Shown: piece by piece, positions 44,770-54,146 of the stretch | How positions within the stretch are numbered: the stretch's first letter is position 1 | Layout: the number at the start of each line of letters is the position of its first letter | Position numbers and translations under genes: made by a program | The notes under the pieces: model-generated | The model's database searches: none | What the model was told of the DNA's origin: nothing | What the model saw: only the letters and a program-made list of their open reading frames with translations | NCBI GenBank assembly: GCA_024330215.1 | Contig: JANDLU010000007.1 | Location: 1 to 64,000 of the forward strand | DNA from: Candidatus Gaiellasilicea maunaloa | Lineage (GTDB): Bacteria; Actinomycetota; Thermoleophilia; Gaiellales; Gaiellaceae | DNA length: 64,000 bases | Direction: 5' to 3'

Positions 44770-45680
44770 GAGCGCTCCATTCCCTTGATCAGGGCCACGA
44801 CGGCCTCGTTGAGCGGGGTCGCAACTCCGTGCTCGCGCCCGAAACGGACGATCCCGCCGTTCAGATAGTCGATCTCGGTCTGGCGCCGCGCCTCGACGTC
44901 CTGGAGCATGCTCGCCTTGTGACCGTAGGCGACGTCCGGTCGGGCGGCGTGGTCGATCAGATCCTCGGGCTCGGCGTCGAGCTCGATCCCCTGCGCGGTC
45001 GCGACCGCCTTGCCCTCGTCGACGAGACCTGTGACGAACGCGCGTAGCGGCGGCAGCTCGCAGACGCGGCCGTGCGTGAGGCCGGTGAGCGCGCCGATCG
45101 GGTTGGTCGAGGCGTTGAAGATCACCTTGCGCCACTGGGCGCCGCGCGCGTCGGCCACGGCCTGCGAGGGCATCCCGCCGCGCGTGCAGGCATCCGCGAG
45201 CTGCTCGATCGCCGCGGTCGCCGCCGGCCGCGGCTCGAACGGACCGAAGGTCGTGTCGCCCTTGACATCCCACTGGACGATCCCCGGCTCGAGGATCTTG
45301 CCGGCGGGGAAGGTCGTCCCCCGGATCACGCGCTCGGCGTGAGCGGCGATCGTCTCCTCGTTGCCGACCCCGTTCTGGACGCTGGCGACGCAACCGTGGC
45401 GGAAGGCGTGCGCGGTCGCCTCGATCGCGGCAAGGGTGTGCATCGCCTTCGTGGCGACGAGGCCGAAGTCGCACCGAGGGAGCTCGGCCGCGTCCGACGT
45501 GGCCCGGATCCCGATCGCATGCACCTCCCCCGCTCCGACGAGCCTCAGGCCGCCGTCGTTGATCGCGGCGACGTGCTCGGCGGCGAGGTCGTAAGCCCAC
45601 ACCTCGACCTCGTCCAGCGAGGCGAGGTTGGCCGCGAACAGGCTTCCGACAGCCCCGCACCCGACCACACAGATCCTCAC
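44754..45680 (-). CDS. Ketopantoate-reductase-family oxidoreductase (ApbA/PanE fold), copy 1
   Basis: The 308-residue protein has an N-terminal Rossmann motif (RICVVGCGAVGSLFAANLA), VATKAMHTL, SVQNGVGNEE and the C-terminal QWRKVIFNASTNPIGALTG with the catalytic Lys/Asn pattern. It probably reduces a 2-oxo acid or oxidises a hydroxy acid with NAD(P). Its place in a catabolic series and the second paralogue at 50289 argue against a role in pantothenate synthesis. Confidence 0.85.
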   Translation of the reverse strand: MRICVVGCGAVGSLFAANLASLDEVEVWAYDLAAEHVAAINDGGLRLVGAGEVHAIGIRATSDAAELPRCDFGLVATKAMHTLAAIEATAHAFRHGCVASVQNGVGNEETIAAHAERVIRGTTFPAGKILEPGIVQWDVKGDTTFGPFEPRPAATAAIEQLADACTRGGMPSQAVADARGAQWRKVIFNASTNPIGALTGLTHGRVCELPPLRAFVTGLVDEGKAVATAQGIELDAEPEDLIDHAARPDVAYGHKASMLQDVEARRQTEIDYLNGGIVRFGREHGVATPLNEAVVALIKGMERSWIEN

Positions 45681-46675
45681 GCGGGCCTCCGGCGGAGCGA
45701 GAGCTCACGCCCGCCCGTCAGGCCCGAGGGCCGCAGGATCAGAACCAGCGCCATCAAGGCGCCGACGACGACGAGCCTGCTTCCCGTCGGGAGATCCGGC
45801 CCGAACGAGCCCTCCTCCGCCTTCCCGAGAACGGAATCGAGCCCGCTCACCGCGAGCGCGCCGAGCACGGCACCCCAGAGGCTCGTCAGCCCGCCGACGA
45901 CGAGCATCGCGAGCGTGATGAACGTCAGCTCGAGATAGACCTGCTCGGTGGTGATCGAGCCGAGCATGTGCACGTAGAGGCCGCCCGCGAAGCCGCAAAG
46001 CACCCCGGAGAGCGTGAACGCCCAGAGGCGCTGGGCGTGGATCCCGACCCCGACGGCCTGCGCCGCCGCAGGATCCTCGCGAGTCGCACGGAGGAGCCGC
46101 CCGAGGCGGCTGCGCTGGTACGCGAACGCGACCACGACCACGAGTAGCGCCCCGAGCGTCGCCTGGAGCGCGCCCGTCGTCTCCGGGACGAGCGACAGCG
46201 TCGTCGCGCCGGGGCCGATCTTCGTCCACTCGCGGAGCAGGTTGTGGACGATCTCGAGGACGGCGAACGTCGCGATCCCGGCGGCGAGCCCGGAAAGGCG
46301 CATCAGCGGCAGGCCGACGACGAGCGCGAGAACGCCGCCCACCGCCGCCGCGAGCGCGAGCGAGGTCGCGCTCCCGACCGTGTGATCGCGCAGGAAGGGG
46401 AAGAGGTCGGGCAGGACGCCCACCTTCGACTCGAGCGGCACCGTCAGCACCCCCGCCGCGAAGGCGCCGACCGCGACGAAGCTGATCTGGCCGAACGAGA
46501 GCACGCCCGAGTTGCCGACGAAGACGTAGATCGCGACGACGATCGCGACGGAGACGAGGGCGTTCAGGAAGTAGATCTCGTTTGCGCGCGAGACGAGCGT
46601 CGCGACGAATCCGACCGCGGCGATCGCGGCCGCCGGGCCGAGCAGCTGAACCGTCGATCCCAGGCGCCGCGTCAC
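45677..46675 (-). CDS. Branched-chain-amino-acid-type ABC permease, LivM-like
   Basis: The 332-residue protein has 8-9 membrane helices and LivM-type blocks (NSGVLSFGQISFVAVGAFAA, LLRATREDPAAAQAVGV, FTLSGVLCGFAGGLY). It pairs with the LivH-like permease to form the channel. It overlaps both neighbours by 4 bases. Liv-type importers carry amino acids, amides, urea or aromatic acids, so the substrate is open. Confidence 0.9.
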   Translation of the reverse strand: MTRRLGSTVQLLGPAAAIAAVGFVATLVSRANEIYFLNALVSVAIVVAIYVFVGNSGVLSFGQISFVAVGAFAAGVLTVPLESKVGVLPDLFPFLRDHTVGSATSLALAAAVGGVLALVVGLPLMRLSGLAAGIATFAVLEIVHNLLREWTKIGPGATTLSLVPETTGALQATLGALLVVVVAFAYQRSRLGRLLRATREDPAAAQAVGVGIHAQRLWAFTLSGVLCGFAGGLYVHMLGSITTEQVYLELTFITLAMLVVGGLTSLWGAVLGALAVSGLDSVLGKAEEGSFGPDLPTGSRLVVVGALMALVLILRPSGLTGGRELSLRRRPA

Positions 46676-47583
46676 ACGCGCTCCACGAGCGCGCCGCGGC
46701 CGCGCGCGAACAGCCCGGCCGGGCGCAGGATCAGGACGAGGATCACGAGCGCAAAGACCGCAGAGGGCAGGAAAACGGTCTGCTCGGTGGGCAGGGCGCC
46801 ATTGATCACTCCGGTCGCGAAGCCGATTGCGAAGCCGCCGAGCGTCGCCGTCCAGAGCCGGTCGATCCCGCCGACGACGACGCCGACGAGCACCACGATC
46901 GTGTCCTTCAGCGCGAAGTCGGGCGAGACGAGCGGGTTCTGAACCGTCAGGATCACCGCGACAGCGGCAGCGAGGATCCCCGAGAGGACGACCGCGAACG
47001 CGATCACCCTGTCGGCGCGGACGCCGAGCAGCCGCGCAGTGCGGAAGTCGGCCGCGGCGGCCCGCATCTGCAAGCCGATCGTCGTCCGGCCGAGCAGGAG
47101 CGCGAGCAACCCCAGCGCGACGATCGCCACGCCGACCGCGACAAGCGTCACCTTCCGTACGTCGACGCCCGCGAGCGAGATCGCCTGGTTCAGCGGCGCC
47201 ACCGACGACGCGGGCTCGCCGATCGTGTCGTCGCGGACGTCGACGATCAGCGCCACGCTCTGGAGCAGGAACGCGACCGCGAAGGTGGTCACGAGCATGA
47301 CGGCCGGCGAGCTCGTGCGTAGCGGACGGAAGACGGCGCGCTCCATGAGCAGGGAGAGAGCGATCACGACCGCGAAGCAGGCCGCGATGCTCCCGGCCAC
47401 CGGCCAGGTCGAGGTGAACGCGAGCGTGTAGGCGCCCGCCATCACGAGCTGGCCGTAGGCGAAGTTGACGAGCCGGAGGACGCCGAAGACGAGCCCGATC
47501 CCGACCGCCATCAGCGCGTAGACCGCGCCCAGACCGACGGCGTCGACGAGCGTCTGGGCGTCGACGACCGCAAGGACGTTCAT
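46672..47583 (-). CDS. Branched-chain-amino-acid-type ABC permease, LivH-like
   Basis: The 303-residue protein has about 8 helices and the LivH signature GLGAVYALMAVGIGLVFGVLRLVNFAYG, with the coupling-helix region RAAAADFRTARLLGVRADR. It is the second permease half of the importer encoded at 45677-50292. Confidence 0.9.
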   Translation of the reverse strand: MNVLAVVDAQTLVDAVGLGAVYALMAVGIGLVFGVLRLVNFAYGQLVMAGAYTLAFTSTWPVAGSIAACFAVVIALSLLMERAVFRPLRTSSPAVMLVTTFAVAFLLQSVALIVDVRDDTIGEPASSVAPLNQAISLAGVDVRKVTLVAVGVAIVALGLLALLLGRTTIGLQMRAAAADFRTARLLGVRADRVIAFAVVLSGILAAAVAVILTVQNPLVSPDFALKDTIVVLVGVVVGGIDRLWTATLGGFAIGFATGVINGALPTEQTVFLPSAVFALVILVLILRPAGLFARGRGALVERV

Positions 47584-48293
47584 GACAGGTACGCCGCGAT
47601 CATCCGCTCGGTGTCGTCCGCGTCGGCCGGGGTCAGGATCATCCGGAGCTCGCCGTTCCCGAGCACGTAGGTGCGATCGGCGAACGCGACCGTCCGCTGC
47701 GCGCGCTGCTCGACGAGGAGGACGCTGACCCCACGCTCCCGGATCGCCGCGAGCGCCGCGAAGACGACGTCCACGACGGTGGGCGCGAGCCCGAGCGACG
47801 GCTCGTCGAGCAGGAGCACGTCGGGGCTCGCGACGAGCGCGCGCCCGATCGCGAGCTGCTGCTGCTGGCCGCCCGAGAGCGCTCCGGCCTGGCGGCCGCG
47901 CGAAGCGGCGAGGATCGGGAAGAGCTCGTAGACGGCGTCGAGCGCCGAGCCGCCGTCGCCGCCTCGTCGCGCCGCGAGTCCCAACCGCAGATTCTCCTCG
48001 ACGCTCAAGTCGCCGAAGATCCGCCGGCCCTCCGGCACGAGCGCGATCCCGGCGCGGGCGACGTCCTCGGGCCGGCCGGCGCGGAGCGGCCGCCCCTTGA
48101 GCCGGATCTCGCCGGCGCGCGGCGCCAGCACGCCCATGATCGCGTGCAGCGTGGTCGACTTGCCCGCACCGTTCGGACCGATCAGGCCCACGATCTCGCC
48201 CTCCAATAGGTGCAGATCGAGGTCGCGGACGGCGGCCACCGAGCCATGGCGCACCTCGACGCCGTCGAGCTCGAGGATCCTCGCGTCACTCAT
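47580..48293 (-). CDS. ABC ATPase, LivF-like
   Basis: The 237-residue ATPase has Walker A GPNGAGKSTT, signature LSGGQQQQLAIGRALV, Walker B VLLLDEPSLGLAP and the switch His region. Its size and LVPEGRRIFGDLSVEENL match LivF. It powers uptake together with the LivG-like ATPase, which overlaps it by 8 bases. Confidence 0.92.
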   Translation of the reverse strand: MSDARILELDGVEVRHGSVAAVRDLDLHLLEGEIVGLIGPNGAGKSTTLHAIMGVLAPRAGEIRLKGRPLRAGRPEDVARAGIALVPEGRRIFGDLSVEENLRLGLAARRGGDGGSALDAVYELFPILAASRGRQAGALSGGQQQQLAIGRALVASPDVLLLDEPSLGLAPTVVDVVFAALAAIRERGVSVLLVEQRAQRTVAFADRTYVLGNGELRMILTPADADDTERMIAAYLS

Positions 48294-49086
48294 CTGCGGT
48301 CACCGCGCTCTCGCCGAGATAGGCAGCGGTCACGTCGAGATTGGAGCGGATCTCGGCCGGCGTCCCCTGCGCGAGCGTCCGCCCCTGGTCGAGCACGTGG
48401 ATCCGGTCGCAGACCTCCATCACGAGCGCGATGTTGTGGTCGATCAGGAGCACGCCCGCCTCGTGCTCGTCGCGGACAGCCCGAATGACCGCCGCGAACT
48501 CGGGCACCTCCGCCTCGGGGAGCCCCGCGGCCGGCTCGTCCAGGAGCACGAAGCGCGGCTCGGTCGCGAGCGCCCGCGCGACGCCGAGCCTTCGTTCGTC
48601 GCCGTGCGCGAGCGCGCCGGCCGGAGCCTCGGAGCGAGCCTCGAGTCCGAGGAGGCCGAGGAGCTCTTGGCCGCGCCGGCGGGCGACCCGCGGCCCGGCG
48701 CCGACCCCGAGCGCCGCCACCTCGACGTTCTCCCGCACGCTCAGCTCGCGGAAGGAGCGGCTGTGCTGGAACGTCCGCGCGAGCCCTGCCCGCCCGCGTC
48801 GTTGCGGGCTCCAGCCGGTGACATCGCGCTCCTCCAGCTCGACCGTGCCGGAGCTCGGCAGGTCGAAGCCCGTCATCACGTTCACGAGCGTCGACTTACC
48901 CGCCCCGTTCGGGCCGATCAGACCGACGACCTCGTGCCGGTGCACCTCGAGCGTGACGCCGTCGAGCGCCTGGACTCCCGCAAACGAGCGCGACACGGAG
49001 GAGGCCCGGAGTGTTCCGGGCCTCCTCTCGGCCAGGTTCCTCATGACCTCGGATGTGACGACATCGGAGATGGTGGAGTCGGCCAA
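48286..49086 (-). CDS. ABC ATPase, LivG-like
   Basis: The 266-residue ATPase has Walker A GPNGAGKSTLVNVMTG, a LivG-type RTFQHSRSFRELSVREN block, signature LAHGDERRLGVARAL, Walker B FVLLDEPAAGL and DHNIALVMEVCDRIHVLDQG. It follows the binding-protein gene by 3 bases. The short first 28 residues before LRASSVSRSF may be non-native. Confidence 0.92.
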   Translation of the reverse strand: MADSTISDVVTSEVMRNLAERRPGTLRASSVSRSFAGVQALDGVTLEVHRHEVVGLIGPNGAGKSTLVNVMTGFDLPSSGTVELEERDVTGWSPQRRGRAGLARTFQHSRSFRELSVRENVEVAALGVGAGPRVARRRGQELLGLLGLEARSEAPAGALAHGDERRLGVARALATEPRFVLLDEPAAGLPEAEVPEFAAVIRAVRDEHEAGVLLIDHNIALVMEVCDRIHVLDQGRTLAQGTPAEIRSNLDVTAAYLGESAVTADE

Positions 49087-49089
49087 TCC

Positions 49090-50292
49090 CTAGATGTTCG
49101 GAACGACCTTGGCCTTGACCGAGCCCACATAGCTCGGCTTCCCGTTCTGGATCTTGATCACGCGGTACTGGCGTCCGAAGACACTGTGGAAGCGCTTCGA
49201 GAAGTTGATCTCGCCGCCGAGCGCGGGCACGCGGCGGAAGAGCTCCAGCCGCTGAGCCAGCTTCGCGCCGTCGGTCGAGCCCGCCCTGCGGATCGCGGTG
49301 ACGACGCCGTCGATCGCGGCCGCGCCGGTGACGAAGCCGCCGGTTGCCGGGGCCGCACCGGCCTTCTTCAGCTGGGCGATCAGATTGCGAACCGCCTTGT
49401 TCGGGTCGTCGCCGAAGACGGATGCGTAGGTGACGGCGTAGTACTCGGTCACCAGCGGGCTCTTCGGGTTCCAGTAGGTACCGTCGCCTGCCCACGAGTT
49501 GAGGATCGGCGTCTTGTTCCCGAGCGAGCGGAGCCCCGAGACGAACGCCGGCAGCTCGCCGAACGCGGTCGACGTGACGTAGACATCGGCGTCGGCGCCG
49601 TTCAGACGGCTGACCGCAGCATTGACGTTGTTGGCGCCCGTCGCGTAGCTCTCCCGGGCGACGATCCTGCCGCCGAGCTGCGTGAACCGCTTCTCGAACG
49701 CGGCCGTGACGTTCTTGAAGTAGACGATCACCGTGTTCGTCCCGATTCCGGCCGTGCGCCAGCCCTTGCGCCAGGCGAACTCGGCCATCGCCGAGCCTTC
49801 GTCCTGGGCGACGTTGCCGAAGCTGAACGCGAGCTTGCCCTTGGCGCCGAAGCGCTTCGGTCCCATCTGATCGGTGCCGATGCACGCGGCCACCGCGAGC
49901 TTGCCACGATTGATCGCCTCTTGCACGACGGGTGTCGCGAAGTCGACGTCGCAGGTCGTGAAGATCACGTGCGCCCCGGTCCCGAGCAGGCTGCGGGCAC
50001 ACGCCTTCGCCCTCGTCGGATTGTTGTTCTGCGTGTCGCAGACGTTGATCTGGAGCTTGCGCCCGAGCACGCCGCCCTTCGCGTTGATCGCCCGGACCTG
50101 GATCCGTGCGGCCGCGAGAGCCGGGTTGTCGAACGGGGCCATGTTCCCCCTGCTGTCGAAGGCCCAGCCGATGATAATCGGCGCCTGCACCTTCGTCGCA
50201 CCGCCGCCGACCGTGGTTCCGACCGCCGCGACGACGACCGCGGCGAGCAGAAGCGCGATACCCGCCGCATTCCATCGCTTCCTTGCTGTCAT
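49090..50292 (-). CDS. Periplasmic/extracellular substrate-binding protein, LivK-like
   Basis: The 400-residue protein has an N-terminal signal or anchor (TARKRWNAAGIALLLAAVVV, no lipobox Cys) and the peripla_BP_6 fold: GWAFDSRGNMAPFDNPALAA, RKLQINVCDTQNNNPTRAKA, FGNVAQDEGSAMAEFAW and YVTSTAFGELPAFVSG. ATG 50292 follows AAGGGAG by 6 bases. It captures the importer's ligand; residues N-terminal to strand 1 differ from amino-acid binders, so the ligand is unknown. Confidence 0.88.
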   Translation of the reverse strand: MTARKRWNAAGIALLLAAVVVAAVGTTVGGGATKVQAPIIIGWAFDSRGNMAPFDNPALAAARIQVRAINAKGGVLGRKLQINVCDTQNNNPTRAKACARSLLGTGAHVIFTTCDVDFATPVVQEAINRGKLAVAACIGTDQMGPKRFGAKGKLAFSFGNVAQDEGSAMAEFAWRKGWRTAGIGTNTVIVYFKNVTAAFEKRFTQLGGRIVARESYATGANNVNAAVSRLNGADADVYVTSTAFGELPAFVSGLRSLGNKTPILNSWAGDGTYWNPKSPLVTEYYAVTYASVFGDDPNKAVRNLIAQLKKAGAAPATGGFVTGAAAIDGVVTAIRRAGSTDGAKLAQRLELFRRVPALGGEINFSKRFHSVFGRQYRVIKIQNGKPSYVGSVKAKVVPNI

Positions 50293-51242
50293 TCCGGTCT
50301 CCCTTCGGATTGCCCGATCTCGAGTTCCCATGAAGCCTCCTTCGCCTTGATCAGCCGGTAGAGCGCCGTGTGCAGCGGCACTGCGACGCCGAGCCGCGCG
50401 GCCTCGCGCACGAGCGCGCCCGTGATCAGCTCGATCTCCGTCGGGCGGCGAGCCTCGACGTCCTCGAGCATCGACGGGTGGTGCGCGCTCCCCCGCCGCG
50501 TCGCGAGCACGTTCATCTCCCACGGATCCTCGTGCAGCTCGATCCCGGCCGCCGCTGCGACCGCCTTACCCTCGTCCATCAGAGCGTGGACGAGATGGCC
50601 GAGGTCACCGGTCTCCGCCTCCGCGCCGAAGTGACGGTCGTGCGGCAGTCCAGTGAGTGCCGCAACCGCGTTCACCGTCGCGTTGAAGATCAGCTTCGAC
50701 CACTGCGCCGGCCGTAGATCCGGGAACCCGCGAGCCTTTAGCCCTGCGCTCTCGATCAGCGCGACCAGCTCCTCGACGCTCTCGTATGGCGTGCCGTTGT
50801 ATGGGCCGAGCCAGGTCTCCGTGTCGAGGATGTACTCCACGTGGGTGTCGTCGTGGCGGGTGCCGCTCATGAAGGTGACACCGGAGACGATCGGCCAGTT
50901 GCCGTGGCCGCGGACGATTCCCTCCGCCCCGAGCCCGTTCTGGACGGTCACGATCGTCGCGTCGGCGAAGCGCCCCTCGAGCGAGCTCGCCGCGGCGTCG
51001 AGCCCGGTTGCCTTCGTGGCGACGATCGCGATGTCGAATGCAGGAATCGCGTCCGGGTCGGCCGTCGCATGGACGGCGCCGTTGAAGTCCGCGCGCCCCG
51101 AGACCCGCAACCCTCGCGCCTCGAGCGCACGTGCGTGCTCCTCGCGGCGCGTGAGCACCCAGACGTCGGTCACCCGGCTCAGGTGGGCGGCGTAGAGACT
51201 GCCGATCACCCCGGCTCCGACGACGCAAACGCGCTCGATCAA
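50289..51242 (-). CDS. Ketopantoate-reductase-family oxidoreductase, copy 2
   Basis: The 317-residue protein starts at TTG 51242 (LIERVCVVGAGVIGSLYAAH) and shares with copy 1 the SVQNG/TVQNGLGAEG loop, QWSKLIFNATVNAVAALTG and EDVEARRPTEIELITGALV. An in-frame extension upstream exists but has no homology and crosses an operator palindrome, so I place the start at TTG. It overlaps the binding-protein gene by 4 bases. Confidence 0.82.
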   Translation of the reverse strand: MIERVCVVGAGVIGSLYAAHLSRVTDVWVLTRREEHARALEARGLRVSGRADFNGAVHATADPDAIPAFDIAIVATKATGLDAAASSLEGRFADATIVTVQNGLGAEGIVRGHGNWPIVSGVTFMSGTRHDDTHVEYILDTETWLGPYNGTPYESVEELVALIESAGLKARGFPDLRPAQWSKLIFNATVNAVAALTGLPHDRHFGAEAETGDLGHLVHALMDEGKAVAAAAGIELHEDPWEMNVLATRRGSAHHPSMLEDVEARRPTEIELITGALVREAARLGVAVPLHTALYRLIKAKEASWELEIGQSEGRPE

Positions 51243-51309
51243 GGGCCGGTCCGGAAAGTGGTCGCGGTGGATGGCACGCGACACGTGCCGCGGGGCAAGG
51301 ACGCAGGGA

Positions 51310-51334
51310 GCGCCAATATGCCGAATATTGGCGC
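51310..51334. promoter_or_regulatory. 25-base palindromic operator upstream of the importer genes
   Basis: Arms GCGCCAATAT (51310-51319) and ATATTGGCGC (51325-51334) are perfectly inverted around GCCGA. The AT core is striking in this GC-rich DNA. It lies in the 160-base gap between the LLM gene end and the panE-like gene, 68 bases upstream of the latter, a good position for a repressor or activator of the importer operon. Confidence 0.7.
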
Positions 51335-51402
51335 GACTGAGGACGCCGAACCGCGGTGCGTGGCGCCTGCCAGGCACCCCGATCCAGTTTCTGGACGGGC
51401 CC

Positions 51403-52500
51403 TCAAGCGGGGGTCGCCGCCTTCTCCGTCTCTTTCTTCTTGGCCCGTGCCTGGAAGTGCGGGATCACGGCACGCGCGAAGAGCTCCTGCGCCTTGATCG
51501 CCTGCCAGTGCTCGGCGCCGCCTGCATTGACCGTGATCGAGACCTCCGTCAGGCCCTCGCAGATCGCCTGCACGGCCTCGATCCGCTCGATCACGTCCTG
51601 CGGTGTCCCGACCCAGACGATGTCGCCCGCGATCATCTCGTCGTAGGGCGTCTCGGCGAGCTTCTCGAGGATCCCGGCGGAGTAGAAGCCGTAGCCGGCC
51701 GCGTTCAGCTCGTCGGCGGGCGGCGGCGCGAAGTCGGTGAGCGGCGAGGCGTTGCCGCGGAGGAAGCCCTCCATCCACTCTTGCGCTTCGCGCTTCGCGA
51801 CCGTGCGGTCCTCGTCGATGTAGCAGGCGTGGATCCAGACGATGTCCGGCTCGGTGCCGTGCTCGGCGCACTTGGCGCGGTAGAGGTCGAGCTGGTCCTC
51901 GAGCGCCGCGTACGGCAGGAGCGGCGGCACGACGACCGCCCAGCCGCGCTCGGCGGCGAGCTCGTAGGTGCGGTCGGACGTGCCGCCGAGGAAGACGCGG
52001 AACCTCCGACTTGGTCGCGGCACGATCCCTGAGTCAGCGATTTGGAAGTGCTTGCCGGCGTACGAGAAGCGCTCGTTCTCGAGCGCCGTGAAGAGCAGCT
52101 CGACGGACTCCTCGTAGCGCTCGCGCGACTCCGGGGTCAGCGCGAGACCGGCCTTCGGCGGCAACCAACCGTGACCGCGACCGACACCGAACTCGTAGCG
52201 GCCGTCGAGCAGGATGTCCGCGACCGCGATCTCCGAGGCCAGGACGAGCGGGTTGTGGTACGGCATCGAGTGGAGGAGCGTGCGGAAGACGATCCGGCGG
52301 GTGCGTTGAGCACAGGCCGCGAAGAGCGCGAGCGGGTTGGCCGAGATGGAGAACTTCGGGAAGAAGAAGTGCTCGATCACCGCGTAGGCGTCGTAGCCCA
52401 GCCGGTCGGCGTTCACGACCTGCTCCATCACCTCGCCGTAGAGCTCCGCGGCGGTCTTGCCCGGCCAGCTCTGGAGCTCCGAGTAGAGACTGAACTTCAA
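51403..52500 (-). CDS. LLM-class flavin-dependent oxidoreductase, copy 1
   Basis: The 365-residue protein is a luciferase-like monooxygenase (TIM barrel): AVIEHFFFPKFSISANPL, TLLHSMPYHNPLVLASEIAVAD, GRYEFGVGRGHGWLPPKAGL, and FLGGTSDRTYELAAERGW. The cofactor is FMN or F420. It starts at TTG 52500 after AAAGGGG. It could oxygenate an intermediate of the pathway encoded around it. Confidence 0.88.
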   Translation of the reverse strand: MKFSLYSELQSWPGKTAAELYGEVMEQVVNADRLGYDAYAVIEHFFFPKFSISANPLALFAACAQRTRRIVFRTLLHSMPYHNPLVLASEIAVADILLDGRYEFGVGRGHGWLPPKAGLALTPESRERYEESVELLFTALENERFSYAGKHFQIADSGIVPRPSRRFRVFLGGTSDRTYELAAERGWAVVVPPLLPYAALEDQLDLYRAKCAEHGTEPDIVWIHACYIDEDRTVAKREAQEWMEGFLRGNASPLTDFAPPPADELNAAGYGFYSAGILEKLAETPYDEMIAGDIVWVGTPQDVIERIEAVQAICEGLTEVSITVNAGGAEHWQAIKAQELFARAVIPHFQARAKKKETEKAATPA

Positions 52501-52571
52501 GGCAACCCCTTTCGCGTCCGCCAGGACTCTCGGCGCGAGTATCTCGCGCCCGTGTCATGTCAGTCAATGGG

Positions 52572-52970
52572 TCAGTCGGACGTGACCGCCGTGCACTCGA
52601 TCTCGATCAGCAGTCCCTCCACCGCCAGACCCGCGATCCCGACGATCGTCTGCGCGGGATGGTCGGCGCCGCCCGTCACCTGGTCGATCGCCGCGGTGAT
52701 CGCCCCGTACTCGGTCGGGTGGAGCGTGTAGATCGTCCGGCGGACGACGTCGTCCCACGTCGCGCCGGCTGCCTCCAGGGCAAGCTCGACGTTCCGCATC
52801 GCCGCCTTCGTCTGCTCGGCCAGGTCGTCGCCGCCGACGATCCCGAACTGCTGGTCGAGCGCGACCTGGCCCGCAAGGTGGACGACCTTCGTTCCAGCAG
52901 CGATCGCGACGTGACTGAAGCCAGGAGCAGGGTGAAGCTTCGGTGGATTGATGAGCCTCCGGTCAGACAT
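52572..52970 (-). CDS. RidA-family (YjgF) protein
   Basis: The 132-residue protein has the RidA pattern: VVHLAGQVALDQ, DLAEQTKAAMRNVELALEAAG, and a C-terminal EGLLIEIECTA in place of the usual DxLVEIEA. The catalytic Arg seen in RidA proper (near residue 105) is not evident. RidA proteins hydrolyse reactive enamines and imines, which fits a nitrogen-compound pathway. It starts one base after the HMGL gene ends. Confidence 0.88.
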   Translation of the reverse strand: MSDRRLINPPKLHPAPGFSHVAIAAGTKVVHLAGQVALDQQFGIVGGDDLAEQTKAAMRNVELALEAAGATWDDVVRRTIYTLHPTEYGAITAAIDQVTGGADHPAQTIVGIAGLAVEGLLIEIECTAVTSD

Positions 52971-54146
52971 TCAGCCTCCCTTGCGGACGATGGCGCGGAA
53001 CTCGGCGTTCGTGACGAGCCGGCCTTCCTTGGCGCCGAGCGCCTTGACCTTCGCGAGCAGGCCTGGGCGGGCCCCCTCCCCTACCTCGAGGCCCAGCTCT
53101 TCGGCCTTCAGCCGGATCGAGTCGAGGCCGCTCTTCTTCCCGAGCACGATCGCGCGCTCGGCGCCGACGAGCTCGGAGGAGTACGGCTCGATCGCCGGCG
53201 GGTCGTGGAACTGGCTGGCGACGGCGCCGCTCTCCCGCGTGAAGAGGTTGTCGCCGGTGAGCGGCTTCCACGGCTCGAGCGCGTAGCCGGAGCGCTCTTG
53301 CACGAGCGCGGCGAGCGAGCGCGTCCTCGTCAGGTCGAGCCGCGTCGAGATCCCGTAGAGTGCGTCGAGCGCGAGCGCAACCTCGAGCAGGTTCGCGTTC
53401 CCGGCCCGTTCCCCCATCCCGTTGACTGTGCCGTGGACCCAGGTCGCTCCCGCCTGGACGGCGGCGACCGCGGCAGCAGTCGCGAGACCGAAGTCGTTGT
53501 GGCCGTGCCAGTGCACGGGGACGTCGAGCCACTCGACCGTGCGACCGACGAGATAGGCGGCGGCCTCGGGGGTCGCGACGCCGATCGTGTCGACCGCGAC
53601 AACCTCGGTGGCTCCGGCCTCGACTGCGGTCGAGTACGCCTGCCGGTAGAACTCGAGGTCGGCGCGGGTCGAGTCGACGCCGAAGAAGGCGACGGTGATC
53701 CCGTGCCCGACCGCGAAGGAGACCGCCTTCGCGATCCGCTCGAGCATCGTCTCGCGCGAGACGCCGAGCGCCTCGAGCTTGAGATCCGAGATCGGGCTCT
53801 CGATGACGGCAGCTCGCACGCCGAGCTCGACGAGCGCCTCGACGTCGGCCGGGACGGCCCGGGAGAAGCCCCAGACCTCGGCGTGGAGACCGGCAGCGGC
53901 GATCAGCCGAATCGCTTCGGCATCGTCCTCCGAGACCCGCGGGAAGCCCGCTTCGATCCGGTCGACGCCGGCTTCGTCGAGCGCGCGGGCGAGCTCGAGC
54001 TTCACCTCGGGCGAGAGCACGACGCCGACCGTCTGCTCGCCGTCGCGAAGGGTCGTGTCGTAGAGGCCGATCGGCCCGGACGGCTGCGGATCGAGCGCGA
54101 GCCGGTTGAGGTTGCCGGTCCAGACCTTGTCGCGGTCGATCGTCAT
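52971..54146 (-). CDS. HMGL-family lyase/condensing enzyme (isopropylmalate- or homocitrate-synthase-like)
   Basis: The 391-residue TIM-barrel protein has GLYDTTLRDGEQTVGVVLSP (catalytic Arg and metal Asp), IEAGFPRVSEDD, HWHGHNDFGLATA (metal His pair) and TVNGMGERAGN. This is the LeuA/NifV branch, but it lacks the large LeuA regulatory domain. It joins acetyl-CoA to a 2-oxo acid or acts in the reverse sense. ATG 54146 overlaps the M24 stop. Confidence 0.85.
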   Translation of the reverse strand: MTIDRDKVWTGNLNRLALDPQPSGPIGLYDTTLRDGEQTVGVVLSPEVKLELARALDEAGVDRIEAGFPRVSEDDAEAIRLIAAAGLHAEVWGFSRAVPADVEALVELGVRAAVIESPISDLKLEALGVSRETMLERIAKAVSFAVGHGITVAFFGVDSTRADLEFYRQAYSTAVEAGATEVVAVDTIGVATPEAAAYLVGRTVEWLDVPVHWHGHNDFGLATAAAVAAVQAGATWVHGTVNGMGERAGNANLLEVALALDALYGISTRLDLTRTRSLAALVQERSGYALEPWKPLTGDNLFTRESGAVASQFHDPPAIEPYSSELVGAERAIVLGKKSGLDSIRLKAEELGLEVGEGARPGLLAKVKALGAKEGRLVTNAEFRAIVRKGG

